In this document: positions 32,045-41,862 of the stretch, piece by piece
Layout of the letters: each line of letters opens with the position of its first letter
Position numbering within the stretch: the first letter of the stretch is position 1
Assembly (NCBI RefSeq): GCF_000218545.1
Contig: NC_015671.1
Coordinates: 496,001 to 560,000 of the forward strand
Direction of reading: 5' to 3'
Origin: Cellulomonas gilvus ATCC 13127
GTDB taxonomy: Bacteria > Actinomycetota > Actinomycetes > Actinomycetales > Cellulomonadaceae
DNA length: 64,000 nucleotides
Notes under the pieces: generated by a model
What the model saw: only the letters and a program-made list of their open reading frames with translations
The model's database searches: none
Told to the model about the DNA's origin: nothing
Translations under genes and position numbers: made by a program

Positions 32045-33667
32045 ATGAGCACCAGCCCCGCTCAGCCCGCACCGGCCCGCCGCGGCCGCTGGTTCGCCGA
32101 CCGCGGCATCCAGACCAAGATCTTCTCCGTCTTCGCGCTGCTCGGCGTCGTCGCCGTCGCGTGCGGCGTCTACGCGCTCTCGGCGCTCGACCAGTCGCGC
32201 AACGACCTGCAGACGGTCGCGAGCATCCAGGAGTCCATCGCGGACGTCCGCTCGATGGTGCACCAGAACCAGCTCAAGGGCCGGATGATCATCGCGAACA
32301 TCGCGGCGTCCGACCACGCTGATGAGAAGGAGACCTGGACGCAGAAGCTCGTCGAGAACGACGCCGAGCTGAACCCCCAGATCGAGGCGTACACCGCGAC
32401 CGAGGCGGGCTCGTCGGAGACGTGGCAGAAGTTCCTGGCGGACTACGACGCGTTCCTGAAGGTGCGCGACGAGCAGCTGGTGCCGGCCGCGCAGTCGCTC
32501 GACCTGGAGCTCTACTCGCAGGTCCGTGACGAGGTCGCGCAGCCGCTCATCACCACGTACGCCGACGACCTGGACGCCGTCGCGGCGGAGATCACCGCAT
32601 ATGTCCAGGGCGTCGCGGACGCGGCGAACGACCGCACGTCGCGTGCGTTCACGGTCCTCGCGGTGAGCCTCACGGTCGCGCTGCTGGCCTCGCTCGCCCT
32701 CGGGTACACGATCACGCGCCGCATCCGGAAGTCGATCGCGCAGGTCCAGGGATCGCTCGAGGCGATGGCGCGCGGCGACTTCACGCAGCCCGCCGTGGTC
32801 GACAGCGCCGACGAGCTGGGCCGCATGGCGCAGGCGCTCACCACCGCGCAGGGTGCGGTGCGCGAGACGCTCTCGGGCGTCGTCGAGACCGCGCAGACCG
32901 TCGCCGCGGCCGCCGAGGAGCTCTCGGCCGCCTCGGAGCAGGTCGGTTCGGCGCAGGACGAGACCTCGGCGCAGGCCGGTGTGGTCGCGGCCGCCGCCGA
33001 GCAGGTGTCCCGCAACGTGCAGGCCGTCGCGGCCGGCGCCGAGCAGATGGGCGCCTCGATCCGCGAGATCGCGCAGAACGCCACCGAGGCCGCCAAGGTC
33101 GCGTCGTCGGCCACGGGTGTCGCGGCGCAGGCCAACGACACCGTGTCCCGCCTGGGCACGTCGTCGGCGGAGATCGGCAACGTGGTCAAGCTCATCACGA
33201 CGATCGCGGAGCAGACCAACCTGCTGGCGCTCAACGCGACGATCGAGGCCGCACGCGCCGGTGAGGCGGGCAAGGGCTTCGCGGTCGTCGCCGGTGAGGT
33301 CAAGGAGCTCGCCAACGAGACCGCCAAGGCGACCGAGGACATCGCGCGCCGCGTCGAAGCGATCCAGCAGGACACCACCGGGGCGGTCGCGGCGATCGGC
33401 GAGATCGGCTCGATCATCGCGTCGATCAACGACTACCAGCTGACCATCGCCTCGGCGGTGGAGGAGCAGACGGCCACCACCAACGAGATGTCCCGCGGCG
33501 TCGCCGAGGCCGCGACCGGCTCGGGCGAGATCGCCGTCAACATCACCGGCGTCGCCACGGCCAGCGCGACCAGCTCCGACGTCGTCGGGCAGATGGGTGC
33601 GTCCGTCGCGGAGCTCGCCCGGATGTCGGCCGACCTGCGCACGCGCGTCGCCGCCTTCACGTACTGA
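32045..33667 (+). CDS. methyl-accepting chemotaxis protein (first copy)
   Basis: 540 residues. N-terminal membrane helix at about 25-45, extracytoplasmic four-helix-bundle sensor at about 46-193, second helix at about 198-220, HAMP at about 222-275, then the kinase-control domain. The hairpin tip ([44 protein letters not shown]) is intact. No C-terminal CheR/CheB-binding pentapeptide; it ends in TRVAAFTY. Ligand unknown. The signalling half is nearly identical at DNA level to the second receptor. GAGGAG site at 32,033. Confidence 0.95.
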   Translation: MSTSPAQPAPARRGRWFADRGIQTKIFSVFALLGVVAVACGVYALSALDQSRNDLQTVASIQESIADVRSMVHQNQLKGRMIIANIAASDHADEKETWTQKLVENDAELNPQIEAYTATEAGSSETWQKFLADYDAFLKVRDEQLVPAAQSLDLELYSQVRDEVAQPLITTYADDLDAVAAEITAYVQGVADAANDRTSRAFTVLAVSLTVALLASLALGYTITRRIRKSIAQVQGSLEAMARGDFTQPAVVDSADELGRMAQALTTAQGAVRETLSGVVETAQTVAAAAEELSAASEQVGSAQDETSAQAGVVAAAAEQVSRNVQAVAAGAEQMGASIREIAQNATEAAKVASSATGVAAQANDTVSRLGTSSAEIGNVVKLITTIAEQTNLLALNATIEAARAGEAGKGFAVVAGEVKELANETAKATEDIARRVEAIQQDTTGAVAAIGEIGSIIASINDYQLTIASAVEEQTATTNEMSRGVAEAATGSGEIAVNITGVATASATSSDVVGQMGASVAELARMSADLRTRVAAFTY

Positions 33668-33692
33668 GCACCACCACGTACTGAGCACCACC
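33659..33692 (+). repeat. 17-bp tandem duplication spanning the receptor stop codon
   Basis: ACGTACTGAGCACCACC occurs at 33,659-33,675 and again, perfectly, at 33,676-33,692. The first copy contains the last Tyr codon and TGA stop of the first receptor; the second copy repeats the stop. The duplication lengthens the spacer to the binding-protein gene without altering either product. Confidence 0.9.
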
Positions 33693-33727
33693 GAACCCGA
33701 CCCCGTCCCGACGAGAGCGGAAGTCCC

Positions 33728-34834
33728 ATGACCAGCACAGCCACCCGCCGGAGCCTCGCGCTCGGTCTCGCGGCCCTCACGGTGCTCACCGTGAGCGCCT
33801 GCGGGGACAGCGGCGGCGACGACGCAGCACCGGACACCCTCCTGGTGGGCGTCGCGATGCCGACGACGACCTCCGACCGGTGGATCGCCGACGGTGAGAA
33901 CCTCGAGGCCCAGCTCACCTCGCTGGGCTACCAGGTGGACCTGGAGTACGCCGAGGACGACGTGCAGACGCAGGTCGACCAGATCGGCGCGATGCTCGAC
34001 GCGGGTGCCTCGGCGCTCGTCGTCGGTGCCATCGACGGCACCGCGCTCAAGCAGGTGCTCGGCCGGGCCGGGGACGCGGGTGTGCCCGTCATCTCCTACG
34101 ACCGCCTGATCCGGGACTCGGACGACGTCGCGTTCTACGCGTCGTTCGACAACGCGAAGGTCGGGGTGCTGCAGGGCACGTCGCTGCTGCAGGGCCTGGG
34201 CGTGCTCGACGCGTCGGGTGAGAAGACCGGTGCGAAGGGTCCGTTCCAGGTCGAGCTGTTCGCCGGCTCGACGGACGACAACAACGCCAAGGTCTTCTAC
34301 GACGGCGCGATGTCGGTGCTGCAGCCCTACCTGGACGCGGGCGTGCTCGAGGTGCCCTCGGGTCAGACGGACTTCGAGACGATCGCGACGGCCGGCTGGA
34401 AGGGCGAGGTCGCGGCCGAGCGCATGGCCACGCTGCTCGAGCCGTACCAGGGCGGCGTCACGCTCGACGGCGTGCTCTCGCCGTACGACGGCATCTCGCG
34501 CGCGATCCTCGACACGGTCGCCTCGGGCCTGCCCGACGCGCCGGCCCCGCAGGTCACGGGCCAGGACGCCGAGCTCGACTCGGCCAAGCTCATCGCCAAG
34601 GGCGAGCAGCTCTCGACCATCTACAAGGACACGCGCCAGCTGGCCGAGGTCACGGTGGTCATGGTCAACGCCGCGCTCGCCGGTGCGGACCCCGAGGTCA
34701 ACGACGTCACGTCGTACGACAACGGTGCGGGCGTGGTCCCGGCCTACCTCCTGGCCCCGCAGCTCGTCACCAAGGACAACTACCGCGCCGTGCTGGTCGA
34801 CGGCGGCTACTACTCCGCGAAGGAGCTCGGCTGA
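33728..34834 (+). CDS. substrate-binding lipoprotein, xylose/ribose-type (PBP type 1)
   Basis: 368 residues. Signal peptide with lipobox ([13 protein letters not shown], Cys25) anchors it to the outer face of the membrane. The mature protein has the XylF/ChvE-like fold: [60 protein letters not shown] and [15 protein letters not shown]. No permease or ATPase gene accompanies it; instead it lies between two chemoreceptors and its stop overlaps the second receptor's ATG. The likely job is delivering a sugar signal to a receptor rather than transport; the sugar cannot be read from sequence. Confidence 0.88.
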   Translation: MTSTATRRSLALGLAALTVLTVSACGDSGGDDAAPDTLLVGVAMPTTTSDRWIADGENLEAQLTSLGYQVDLEYAEDDVQTQVDQIGAMLDAGASALVVGAIDGTALKQVLGRAGDAGVPVISYDRLIRDSDDVAFYASFDNAKVGVLQGTSLLQGLGVLDASGEKTGAKGPFQVELFAGSTDDNNAKVFYDGAMSVLQPYLDAGVLEVPSGQTDFETIATAGWKGEVAAERMATLLEPYQGGVTLDGVLSPYDGISRAILDTVASGLPDAPAPQVTGQDAELDSAKLIAKGEQLSTIYKDTRQLAEVTVVMVNAALAGADPEVNDVTSYDNGAGVVPAYLLAPQLVTKDNYRAVLVDGGYYSAKELG

Positions 34835-36441
34835 TGAGCGAGAAGCCTGCACGTCGGCGTGCAGCCTGGTTCTGGGACCGGCCCATCGGCGTGAAGTTCA
34901 CCGTCGTGCTGCTGGTGCTCGGCGGCAGCTTCGCCCTGGTGGGCGGGGCGGGCGGCGTGGCGCTGTCGCGCGCGGCCGACGACCTCGAGCAGATGTCGCA
35001 GCTCAACACGCAGCTGCAGCGCGCGTTCACCAACCTGCAGTCGGAGCAGCAGCGCAGCCACCTCCTGGTGCGTCGCGCGCTCGCCGCGGACCCCGCGGCC
35101 CGCGCGCAGCTGCTGACCTCCTCGGAGTGGATCGACGACGACGCCGCGGCGCAGATCGCCGTGATCGCGACGTTCCCGTCGGCGGACACGCCGCAGTGGC
35201 GGGACTTCCTCACGCGGTGGGAGGCGTGGCAGACCTACCGCGACGCGACGCTGCTCCCGCTCGTCGAGGCCGGTGACGCCGCGGCGTTCGAGGCCGCGGT
35301 GGCGGCCAACGCGGCCGCGGACCCGGACTGGGCGGGCCGTGCGCTCGAGCTCGCGTCGGCGCAGACCGATGCGCAGGTCGTCGCGATCCAGGAGAGCGGC
35401 CAGGCCGACGCGCGGCGCATGATCGTCGTGCTCGCGCTGACGTTCGTCGTCGCGGTGCTGCTCGCGGTCACGCTCGCCGTGGCCACGATCCGCCGCATCT
35501 CGCGCTCGGTGCGGTCGGTCGCCGTCACGCTCGACGCGATGGCGACGGGCGACCTGACGCAGGGCGTCGAGGTCGCCGAGCAGGACGAGGTGGGCCGCAT
35601 GGCCGCGTCGCTGGCGTCCGCGCAGGAGAGCCTGCGCACGACGTTCGGCGAGGTCGCGCGTACCGCGCAGGACGTCGCCGAGTCCGCCGAGCGGCTCGCC
35701 GGCTCCAACGCGCAGGTCTCGGACGCCGCGGGGGAGACCTCGGCGCAGGCCGGTGTGGTCGCGGCCGCCGCGGAGCAGGTGTCCCGCAACGTGCAGGCCG
35801 TCGCGGCCGGTGCCGAGCAGATGGGCGCCTCGATCCGGGAGATCGCGCAGAACGCGACCGAGGCCGCCAAGGTCGCCTCGACCGCGACGGGCGTGGCCGC
35901 GGCCGCGAACGACACGGTCTCGCGCCTGGGCACGTCCTCGGCGGAGATCGGCAACGTCGTCAAGCTCATCACGACGATCGCCGAGCAGACCAACCTGCTG
36001 GCCCTCAACGCGACGATCGAGGCCGCACGCGCCGGTGAGGCCGGCAAGGGCTTCGCGGTCGTCGCCGGTGAGGTCAAGGAGCTCGCCAACGAGACCGCCA
36101 AGGCGACCGAGGACATCGCGCGCCGCGTCGAGGCCATCCAGCACGACACGTCGGGTGCGGTCGACTCGATCGGCCAGATCTCCGGGATCATCGCGTCGAT
36201 CAACGACTACCAGATGACCATCGCGTCGGCGGTCGAGGAGCAGACGGCCACCACGAACGAGATGTCGCGGGGCGTGGCCGAGGCCGCGACCGGCTCGGGC
36301 GAGATCGCCGTCAACATCACCGGTGTGGCCACGGCCGCCGACCGCTCGTCGCACGTGCTCTCGGGCGTGAGCGGCCAGGTCGACGAGCTGGCCGTCCTGT
36401 CGGGCGCGCTGCGCGACCGCGTCGCGAAGTTCACGTTCTGA
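34834..36441 (+). CDS. methyl-accepting chemotaxis protein (second copy)
   Basis: 535 residues. Membrane helices at about 17-40 and 190-213 enclose a short helical sensor domain that differs from the first receptor. HAMP at about 214-268, then a signalling domain almost identical to the first copy (bases 35,734-36,334 align with 32,960-33,560 without gaps). ATG overlaps the binding-protein stop by one base, so receptor and binding protein are probably made together. It ends DRVAKFTF with no tether pentapeptide. It overlaps cheB by one base. Confidence 0.95.
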   Translation: MSEKPARRRAAWFWDRPIGVKFTVVLLVLGGSFALVGGAGGVALSRAADDLEQMSQLNTQLQRAFTNLQSEQQRSHLLVRRALAADPAARAQLLTSSEWIDDDAAAQIAVIATFPSADTPQWRDFLTRWEAWQTYRDATLLPLVEAGDAAAFEAAVAANAAADPDWAGRALELASAQTDAQVVAIQESGQADARRMIVVLALTFVVAVLLAVTLAVATIRRISRSVRSVAVTLDAMATGDLTQGVEVAEQDEVGRMAASLASAQESLRTTFGEVARTAQDVAESAERLAGSNAQVSDAAGETSAQAGVVAAAAEQVSRNVQAVAAGAEQMGASIREIAQNATEAAKVASTATGVAAAANDTVSRLGTSSAEIGNVVKLITTIAEQTNLLALNATIEAARAGEAGKGFAVVAGEVKELANETAKATEDIARRVEAIQHDTSGAVDSIGQISGIIASINDYQMTIASAVEEQTATTNEMSRGVAEAATGSGEIAVNITGVATAADRSSHVLSGVSGQVDELAVLSGALRDRVAKFTF

Positions 36442-37589
36442 TGGCGGCCATCCGCGTCCTCGTCGTCGACGACTCGGTCGTCGTACGGCGGCTCGTGTCC
36501 GACGCGCTCGCGCAGGCGCCGGGTGTCGAGGTGGTGGGCGTCGCCGCGAACGGTCGGCTCGCCCAGGCGAAGGTCGCGCAGCTGCGGCCGGACGCGGTCA
36601 CGATGGACATCGAGATGCCGGAGATGAACGGCATCGAGGCGGTCCGGGCGCTGCGTGCGGCCGGGCACCGGATGCCGATCATCATGTTCTCCACGCTCAC
36701 CGAGCGCGGGGCCGAGGCGACGCTCGACGCGCTCGCGGCGGGCGCCACGGACTACGTGGCCAAGCCGTCGAACGTCGGCAGCGTGCAGGAGTCGATCGCC
36801 AAGGTCGCGCACGAGCTCGTGCCGCGGCTGCGCTCGCTGGTGCCCGTGCCCGGCCTGGGTGCGGGGGTCGCGGGTGCGGCCCCGGCGTCCGCCACGGGCG
36901 CCCCCGTGGCGGGTTCGGGGTTCGCGTCCGTGCCGCGTGCCGCGGTCGGTGCCGCGGCGGTGCGCCGTCCGGTCACGACGAGGCCCGCACCCGCGCCGCA
37001 CGCGATGCGCCTGATGGTGCTCGGGTCCTCCACGGGTGGGCCCGAGGCGCTGTCCCGCGTGCTCTCGTCGCTCACCGCACCGCCCGCGGTGCCGGTGCTC
37101 GTGGTCCAGCACATGCCGCCCGTCTTCACGCGTCAGCTGGCCGCGCGGCTCGACCGGCTCGGCCCGGCCACCGTGGTCGAGGCCGCCGGTGGTGAGCTGC
37201 TCCGGCCCGGGACGGTCTACATCGCCCCCGGCGACCGGCACCTCGAGGTGCGGCGTGCGGGCACCGCGCTCGAGACGGTGCTCACCGACGGCCCGCCCGT
37301 GAACTTCTGCCGCCCCGCGGTGGACGTGCTGTTCCGCTCCGCGGTGCGTGCGGTCGCGGGCGACCTGCTCGCGGTCGTGCTCACGGGCATGGGCGCGGAC
37401 GGCCGCACCGGCTGCCAGGAGGTCGTCGACGCGGGCGGCACCGTGCTGGTCCAGGACGAGCCGACGAGCGTCGTGTGGGGGATGCCGGGCGCGGTCGCCA
37501 CCGCGGGGCTCGCCCACCAGGTCCTGCCCGTGACCGAGGTCGCGTCCGCCGTCGAGCGGGCGCTGTTCACAGGAGGTGTCGCGGCATGA
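36441..37589 (+). CDS. cheB: chemotaxis protein-glutamate methylesterase/glutaminase CheB
   Basis: 382 residues. Receiver domain (about 3-120) with Asp acceptor in AVTMDIEMPEMNGIEAVRALR and the DDS acidic pair near the start; methylesterase domain (about 190-375) with catalytic Ser in LGSSTGGPEALSRVL, His in VVQHMPPVFTRQLA and Asp in LTGMGADGRTG. A Pro/Ala-rich linker of about 60 residues joins them, longer than in enterics. CheB removes methyl groups from receptors. It overlaps the preceding receptor and cheR. Confidence 0.97.
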   Translation: MAAIRVLVVDDSVVVRRLVSDALAQAPGVEVVGVAANGRLAQAKVAQLRPDAVTMDIEMPEMNGIEAVRALRAAGHRMPIIMFSTLTERGAEATLDALAAGATDYVAKPSNVGSVQESIAKVAHELVPRLRSLVPVPGLGAGVAGAAPASATGAPVAGSGFASVPRAAVGAAAVRRPVTTRPAPAPHAMRLMVLGSSTGGPEALSRVLSSLTAPPAVPVLVVQHMPPVFTRQLAARLDRLGPATVVEAAGGELLRPGTVYIAPGDRHLEVRRAGTALETVLTDGPPVNFCRPAVDVLFRSAVRAVAGDLLAVVLTGMGADGRTGCQEVVDAGGTVLVQDEPTSVVWGMPGAVATAGLAHQVLPVTEVASAVERALFTGGVAA

Positions 37590-38566
37590 GCCTGTCTGCC
37601 GAGTCCTTCGCGTTCGTCGCCGACCTGGTCCGTCGGCGCAGCGCGATCCAGCTCACCCCGGGCAAGGAGTACCTGGTCGAGTCCAGGCTGCTCCCGCTGG
37701 CCCGCGAGGCGGGTCTTGACGTCGACGGGTACGTGGCGATGCTGCGCACCCAGCCGGCGTCGCCCGCGGTCACCGACGTGATCGAGGCCATGACCACCAA
37801 CGAGACGTCGTGGTTCCGCGACGGCGCGCCCTACCAGGCGCTGCGCGGCACGGAGCTGCCCCGCATCGTGGACGCGCGCCGCGGCGTGGGACGCCTGCGC
37901 ATCTGGTCCGCCGCGTGCTCCACGGGTCAGGAGCCGTACTCGCTCGCGATGTGCCTGCACGAGGACCTGCCGGCCGCCATGAGTGCGGAGATCGTCGCGA
38001 CCGACCTGTCCGAGCAGGTGCTGTCCCGCGCCCGCGCGGGCCGCTACTCGCAGCTCGAGGTCAACCGCGGCATGCCCGCGCAGATGCTCGTGCAGCACCT
38101 GCGGCGCGTGGGTACGGAGTGGGAGATCGCCGAGAACCTGCGGCGCATGATCTCGTTCCGCGCGCACAACCTGCTCGACACCCCGCCGCCCGGGCCGTAC
38201 GACATCGTGTTCCTGCGGAACGTGCTCATCTACTTCGACCCGCCCACCAAGCGGGCGATCCTCGACCGCGTGCTGCGCGTGCTGCGGCCCGACGGCGTGC
38301 TGTTCCTCGGCGCGGCCGAGACCACGCTGGGCGTCCACGACGGCTACGAGCGGGTCACGATCGACCGCACGTCGGTCTACCGCCCCGCGGGTGCCTCGGC
38401 GGTCACGCCGCTCACCGGAGCCGTCCCCGCGCAGCGCACCGCGCTGCCGGCCACCGGCACCGACGGGCTCGCCGCCCGGACCGCGGCCCTGGGTGCGCGC
38501 CCGGTCGTCGCGCCCGCCCGACCCGCCACCTATCCCGTCCCCCTGAGTGGAGGAACCGCCCGATGA
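37586..38566 (+). CDS. cheR: chemotaxis protein methyltransferase CheR
   Basis: 326 residues from ATG 37,586, preceded by a perfect AGGAGGTG ribosome site inside cheB; an upstream in-frame extension overlaps cheB and is rejected. SAM-dependent receptor methylation. Helical N-domain, then the SAM-binding core LRIWSAACSTGQEPYSLAM, DIVFLRNVLIYFDPPTKRAIL and LRPDGVLFLGAAETTLGV. The C-terminal 50 residues are low-complexity. It overlaps the next gene by four bases. Confidence 0.96.
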   Translation: MSLSAESFAFVADLVRRRSAIQLTPGKEYLVESRLLPLAREAGLDVDGYVAMLRTQPASPAVTDVIEAMTTNETSWFRDGAPYQALRGTELPRIVDARRGVGRLRIWSAACSTGQEPYSLAMCLHEDLPAAMSAEIVATDLSEQVLSRARAGRYSQLEVNRGMPAQMLVQHLRRVGTEWEIAENLRRMISFRAHNLLDTPPPGPYDIVFLRNVLIYFDPPTKRAILDRVLRVLRPDGVLFLGAAETTLGVHDGYERVTIDRTSVYRPAGASAVTPLTGAVPAQRTALPATGTDGLAARTAALGARPVVAPARPATYPVPLSGGTAR

Positions 38567-38946
38567 GAGCACTGGTGATCGACGACTCGCGCACGATGCG
38601 CCGCATCGTCGCGGGCACGTTGGAACGACTCGGGTTCGAGACCCTGCAGGCCGAGCACGGCCGCGAGGCGCTCGACCACCTCGAGGCCGGGGAGCACGTG
38701 GACCTGGCCTGCATCGACTGGAACATGCCCGTGATGGACGGGCTGACCTTCGTGACCCAGGTGCGGGCCAACCCGGCCTGGCGCGACGTCACGCTCATGA
38801 TGGTGACGACGGAGAGCGAGCACGGGCAGATCGTCCGGGCGCTGGCCGCGGGCGCGCACGAGTACCTGATCAAGCCGTTCACCCCGGACGCCATCCGCGA
38901 CAAGCTCGACCTGCTCGGGCTCGTCCCCGTCGAGGAGCTCGCATGA
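38563..38946 (+). CDS. cheY: CheY-type response regulator (first copy)
   Basis: 127 residues from ATG 38,563. Single receiver domain: ALVIDDSRTMRRI acid pocket, phospho-acceptor Asp in CIDWNMPVMDG, switch Thr in MVTTESEHGQ, and Lys in EYLIKPF. No output domain, so it acts as a diffusible phospho-signal, most likely to FliM or to the following CheX-like protein. It overlaps cheR and the next gene by four bases. Confidence 0.95.
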   Translation: MRALVIDDSRTMRRIVAGTLERLGFETLQAEHGREALDHLEAGEHVDLACIDWNMPVMDGLTFVTQVRANPAWRDVTLMMVTTESEHGQIVRALAAGAHEYLIKPFTPDAIRDKLDLLGLVPVEELA

Positions 38947-39431
38947 CCACCACCACCGTCGACCACGACGCGGTCCACGCCATCGCCCAGGAGGTCTTCG
39001 CCGCGATGGTCGACGGCGACCTCGGCCTGCTGCTGCCCTGGGACGGCGACCTGCCCGAGCTGCCCGACGCGGTCGTCGCGTGGGTGGACCTGCACGGCGA
39101 GTGGTCGGGCCGTGCGGTCCTGGTCACCGCGCACGAGACCGCCGAGGACCTGGCGCGCGCGCTGCTCGCGCTCGAGTCCGGCTCCGTGGTCTCCCGCCCC
39201 GACCTCGAGGACGCGTTCGGTGAGATCGCGAACGTGGTCGGCGGCAACCTCAAGTCCCTGCTGCCCCACGCGGGCACCCTCGGCCTGCCGCAGGTCGGCT
39301 CCGAGGTCCCGCCGCTCGCCGGTGCGGTCCGGGTGCAGCATCTCCCCCTGTCCTGGCGGGGGCGCCTGCTCGTCGTCGACGTGTGGGTGACACTCGGTGA
39401 GACCGGCACCACCTCTGGAGGAAACCGATGA
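38943..39431 (+). CDS. CheX-like chemotaxis phosphatase
   Basis: 162 residues from ATG 38,943. The CheC/CheX/FliY catalytic signature is visible: acidic and Asn residues in EDAFGEIANVVGGNLKSLLP (E and N three residues apart). Such proteins dephosphorylate CheY; no CheZ gene is present in the window, so this is the probable signal terminator. Embedded between two cheY genes with four-base overlaps on both sides. Confidence 0.82.
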   Translation: MTTTTVDHDAVHAIAQEVFAAMVDGDLGLLLPWDGDLPELPDAVVAWVDLHGEWSGRAVLVTAHETAEDLARALLALESGSVVSRPDLEDAFGEIANVVGGNLKSLLPHAGTLGLPQVGSEVPPLAGAVRVQHLPLSWRGRLLVVDVWVTLGETGTTSGGNR

Positions 39432-39793
39432 GCATCAGCGTCCTGGTCACCGACGACAGCCGCGTGATGCGGCAGATCGTCATCCGCACCCTGCGCCAGG
39501 CCGGCTACGACTGGGACGTCCGGGAGGCCGCCGACGGCGCGGAGGCGCTCGCCGCGGTCCAGGCCGACGAGCCCGACGTCGTGCTGTCCGACTGGAACAT
39601 GCCGAACATGACGGGTATCGAGCTCCTGCACAACCTGCGCCGCGCGGGCTACCAGACCCCCTTCGGGTTCGTCACGTCCGAGGGCTCGCCCGAGATGCGC
39701 GAGATGGCCGAGTCCGCGGGTGCGCTGTTCCTCATCGCCAAGCCGTTCACCCCGGAGGGCTTCCGCGAGGTCATCGAGCCGGTGCTCGCATGA
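39428..39793 (+). CDS. CheY-type response regulator (second copy)
   Basis: 121 residues, single receiver. Acid pocket VTDDSRVMRQI, acceptor Asp in VLSDWNMPNMTGIELL, Thr/Ser in GFVTSEGSPEMR, Lys in LIAKPFTPEGF. Clearly diverged from the first CheY, so they are not a recent duplicate. A CTGGAGGA site precedes ATG 39,428. It could be a phosphate sink or the motor-binding form; sequence does not tell which. Confidence 0.93.
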   Translation: MSISVLVTDDSRVMRQIVIRTLRQAGYDWDVREAADGAEALAAVQADEPDVVLSDWNMPNMTGIELLHNLRRAGYQTPFGFVTSEGSPEMREMAESAGALFLIAKPFTPEGFREVIEPVLA

Positions 39794-40272
39794 GTGCCGA
39801 GACCCCGCTGCCCAACGCCAAGGAGGTCCGCGAGCTCGTCGAGGGCCTCATCGGGCGTGAGGTCGGCGTCGAGACCGGCGGCGTCATGGTGGACCCCGCG
39901 CAGGGCGCGCTGGTCGGCATCTACGTCGACCGCAACCTGCGCCTGGCCGCGCTCGTGCTGATGGACGTGCCGCTGGCCGCCTACGTGGGCGCCGCGCTCG
40001 GCCTGGTGCCGCTGCGCACGGCCGCGGAGGCCGCCGAGCTCGGCGCGCTGCCGACGTCGCTCTCGGAGAACGCGGGCGAGGTCCTCAACGTCACCGCGTC
40101 GCTGTTCAACCACGAGGGTGCCCCGCACCTGCGCCTGGACCGCGTGTACCAGCCGGGCGAGGCGCTGCCGGGCGACGTCGCACCCTGGGTGCTGTCCTAC
40201 GTGCGCCGCACGGACCTCACCATGGAGGTCTCGGGCTACGGGACGGGTGCGTTCTCGCTGCTCGTCCTGTGA
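39790..40272 (+). CDS. CheC/CheX-like protein of the chemotaxis operon
   Basis: 160 residues from ATG 39,790 (four-base overlap with the second cheY). The segment LPTSLSENAGEVLNVTASLFN resembles the E-x-x-N helix of CheC-family proteins, and the overall alpha/beta pattern is similar to the preceding CheX-like protein, but conservation is weak. It is the last gene of the chemotaxis operon. A second CheY phosphatase or adaptor is the best inference; without a search it should be treated as uncharacterised. Confidence 0.6.
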   Translation: MSAETPLPNAKEVRELVEGLIGREVGVETGGVMVDPAQGALVGIYVDRNLRLAALVLMDVPLAAYVGAALGLVPLRTAAEAAELGALPTSLSENAGEVLNVTASLFNHEGAPHLRLDRVYQPGEALPGDVAPWVLSYVRRTDLTMEVSGYGTGAFSLLVL

Positions 40273-40388
40273 CCTCGGTCCCGCCGGCGTGCCGTCGGCG
40301 GGACCCGTCACCCGTCCGGCGCCGGGTGGCCCGTGATCATGCGTGAGAACGACATCTGCGCGTGACACGGGTCTGCCATCATGCGCGC

Positions 40389-41840
40389 ATGGCATCGACC
40401 TCGGGCGCGACGACGACGCGCACAGCTCCCCCCACGAACCCCGTCGACCGCTACTTCAAGATCACCGAGCGTGGCTCGACGATCGGCACCGAGATCCGCG
40501 GCGGCCTGGTCACGTTCTTCACGATGGCGTACATCGTCGTGCTGAACCCGATGATCCTCGGCAGCACGGACAGCACGGGCGCGAAGCTCGCCGAGCCGAC
40601 GACGATCGCCGCGACGACCGCGCTGGTCGCGGGCGTGCTGACGATCCTCATGGGCGTGTTCGCGAACTTCCCGCTCGCGCTCGCCACCGGCCTGGGCCTG
40701 AACGCCGTGGTGGCGTTCTCGATCGCGATCCTGCCGGACATGACGTGGCAGGACGCCATGGGCATCGTGGTGCTCGAGGGTCTGCTGATCTTCGTGCTGG
40801 TGCTCACGGGCTTCCGCAAGGCCGTGTTCGAGGCGGTCCCCGCATGGCTCAAGACGTCCATCAGCGTGGGCATCGGCCTGTTCATCGCGTTCATCGGCTT
40901 CTACGACGCGGGCTTCGTCCGCGTCCCGTGGATCCCGGGCTCGGAGTCGGCGCCCGCGACGCCCGTCGAGCTCGGCGTGGGCGGCTCGATCGCCTCGTGG
41001 CCCGTGGCCGTGTTCGTGCTCGGCCTGCTGCTGACCATCGTGCTCATGGTCAAGAAGGTCCGGGGCGCGATCCTCATCTCGATCGTCGCGACGACGGCCG
41101 TGGCCATCGCGCTCGAGGCAGTCACGGACCAGAACTGGAAGCTGGGCAAGCCCGCGCTGCCCGACGCCGTGGTCGACGCGCCCGACTTCTCGCTGCTGGG
41201 CCACTTCTCGCTGTTCGGCTCGTTCGACAAGATCGGCGTCGTCGCGGCGCTGCTGCTGGTGTTCTCGCTGCTGCTCGCGGACTTCTTCGACACGATGGGC
41301 ACCATGGTCGCCGTGGGCGGCGAGGCGGGCCTGCTCGACGAGAAGGGCAACCCGCCGCAGTCCCAGCGCATCCTGGTGGTCGACTCGATCGCCGCGGCCG
41401 CGGGTGGTGCCGCGGGCATCTCGAGCAACACGTCCTACATCGAGTCCGCGGCGGGCGTCGGCGACGGTGCGCGCACGGGCCTGGCGTCGGTGGTCACGGG
41501 CATCGCGTTCCTGCTGGCCACGTTCCTGGCACCGCTCGTCGCCGTGATCCCGTCGGAGGCCGCGGCGCCCGCGCTCGTGGTGGTCGGCTTCCTCATGGTC
41601 ACGCAGGTCACGGACATCGACTGGACCGACTGGTACATCGCGATCCCCGCGTTCTTCGCGATCATCCTCATGCCGTTCACGTACTCGATCACCGCGGGCA
41701 TCGGCGCGGGCGTGATCCTGTACGTGCTGCTGCAGGTGGTCGCGCGCAAGACGCGCCAGGTCCACGTGCTCATGTGGATCATCACGGCGCTGTTCGTCCT
41801 GTACTTCGTGCGCGGCCCGGTCGAGCAGCTCGTCGGCTGA
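40389..41840 (+). CDS. NCS2 family purine permease (AzgA-like)
   Basis: 483 residues from ATG 40,389 (nine codons after an in-frame GTG). Integral membrane proton symporter for adenine, guanine or hypoxanthine. DRYFKITERGSTIGTEIRGGLVTFFTMAYIVVLNPMIL at the N-terminus is diagnostic for the AzgA branch; LATGLGLNAVVAFSIA and LLLADFFDTMGTMVAVGGEAGLLDE with SSNTSYIESAAGVGDGARTGLASV line the substrate site. About 12-13 helices. A CATCAT six bases before the ATG could be a leaderless -10. A strong terminator follows. No purine riboswitch is seen. Confidence 0.93.
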   Translation: MASTSGATTTRTAPPTNPVDRYFKITERGSTIGTEIRGGLVTFFTMAYIVVLNPMILGSTDSTGAKLAEPTTIAATTALVAGVLTILMGVFANFPLALATGLGLNAVVAFSIAILPDMTWQDAMGIVVLEGLLIFVLVLTGFRKAVFEAVPAWLKTSISVGIGLFIAFIGFYDAGFVRVPWIPGSESAPATPVELGVGGSIASWPVAVFVLGLLLTIVLMVKKVRGAILISIVATTAVAIALEAVTDQNWKLGKPALPDAVVDAPDFSLLGHFSLFGSFDKIGVVAALLLVFSLLLADFFDTMGTMVAVGGEAGLLDEKGNPPQSQRILVVDSIAAAAGGAAGISSNTSYIESAAGVGDGARTGLASVVTGIAFLLATFLAPLVAVIPSEAAAPALVVVGFLMVTQVTDIDWTDWYIAIPAFFAIILMPFTYSITAGIGAGVILYVLLQVVARKTRQVHVLMWIITALFVLYFVRGPVEQLVG

Positions 41841-41862
41841 CGGCGCCGAGCTGCACCGAGCC

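Noticed and set aside
33708-33715. CCGACGAG before the binding-protein gene as another sigma-28 box
   Set aside because: No CTCA at the required 17-base distance (ACCA is there) and the core is CCGAC instead of CCGAT.
33728-34834. Binding protein as part of an ABC sugar importer operon
   Set aside because: Neighbours on both sides are chemoreceptors and no permease or ATPase is present.
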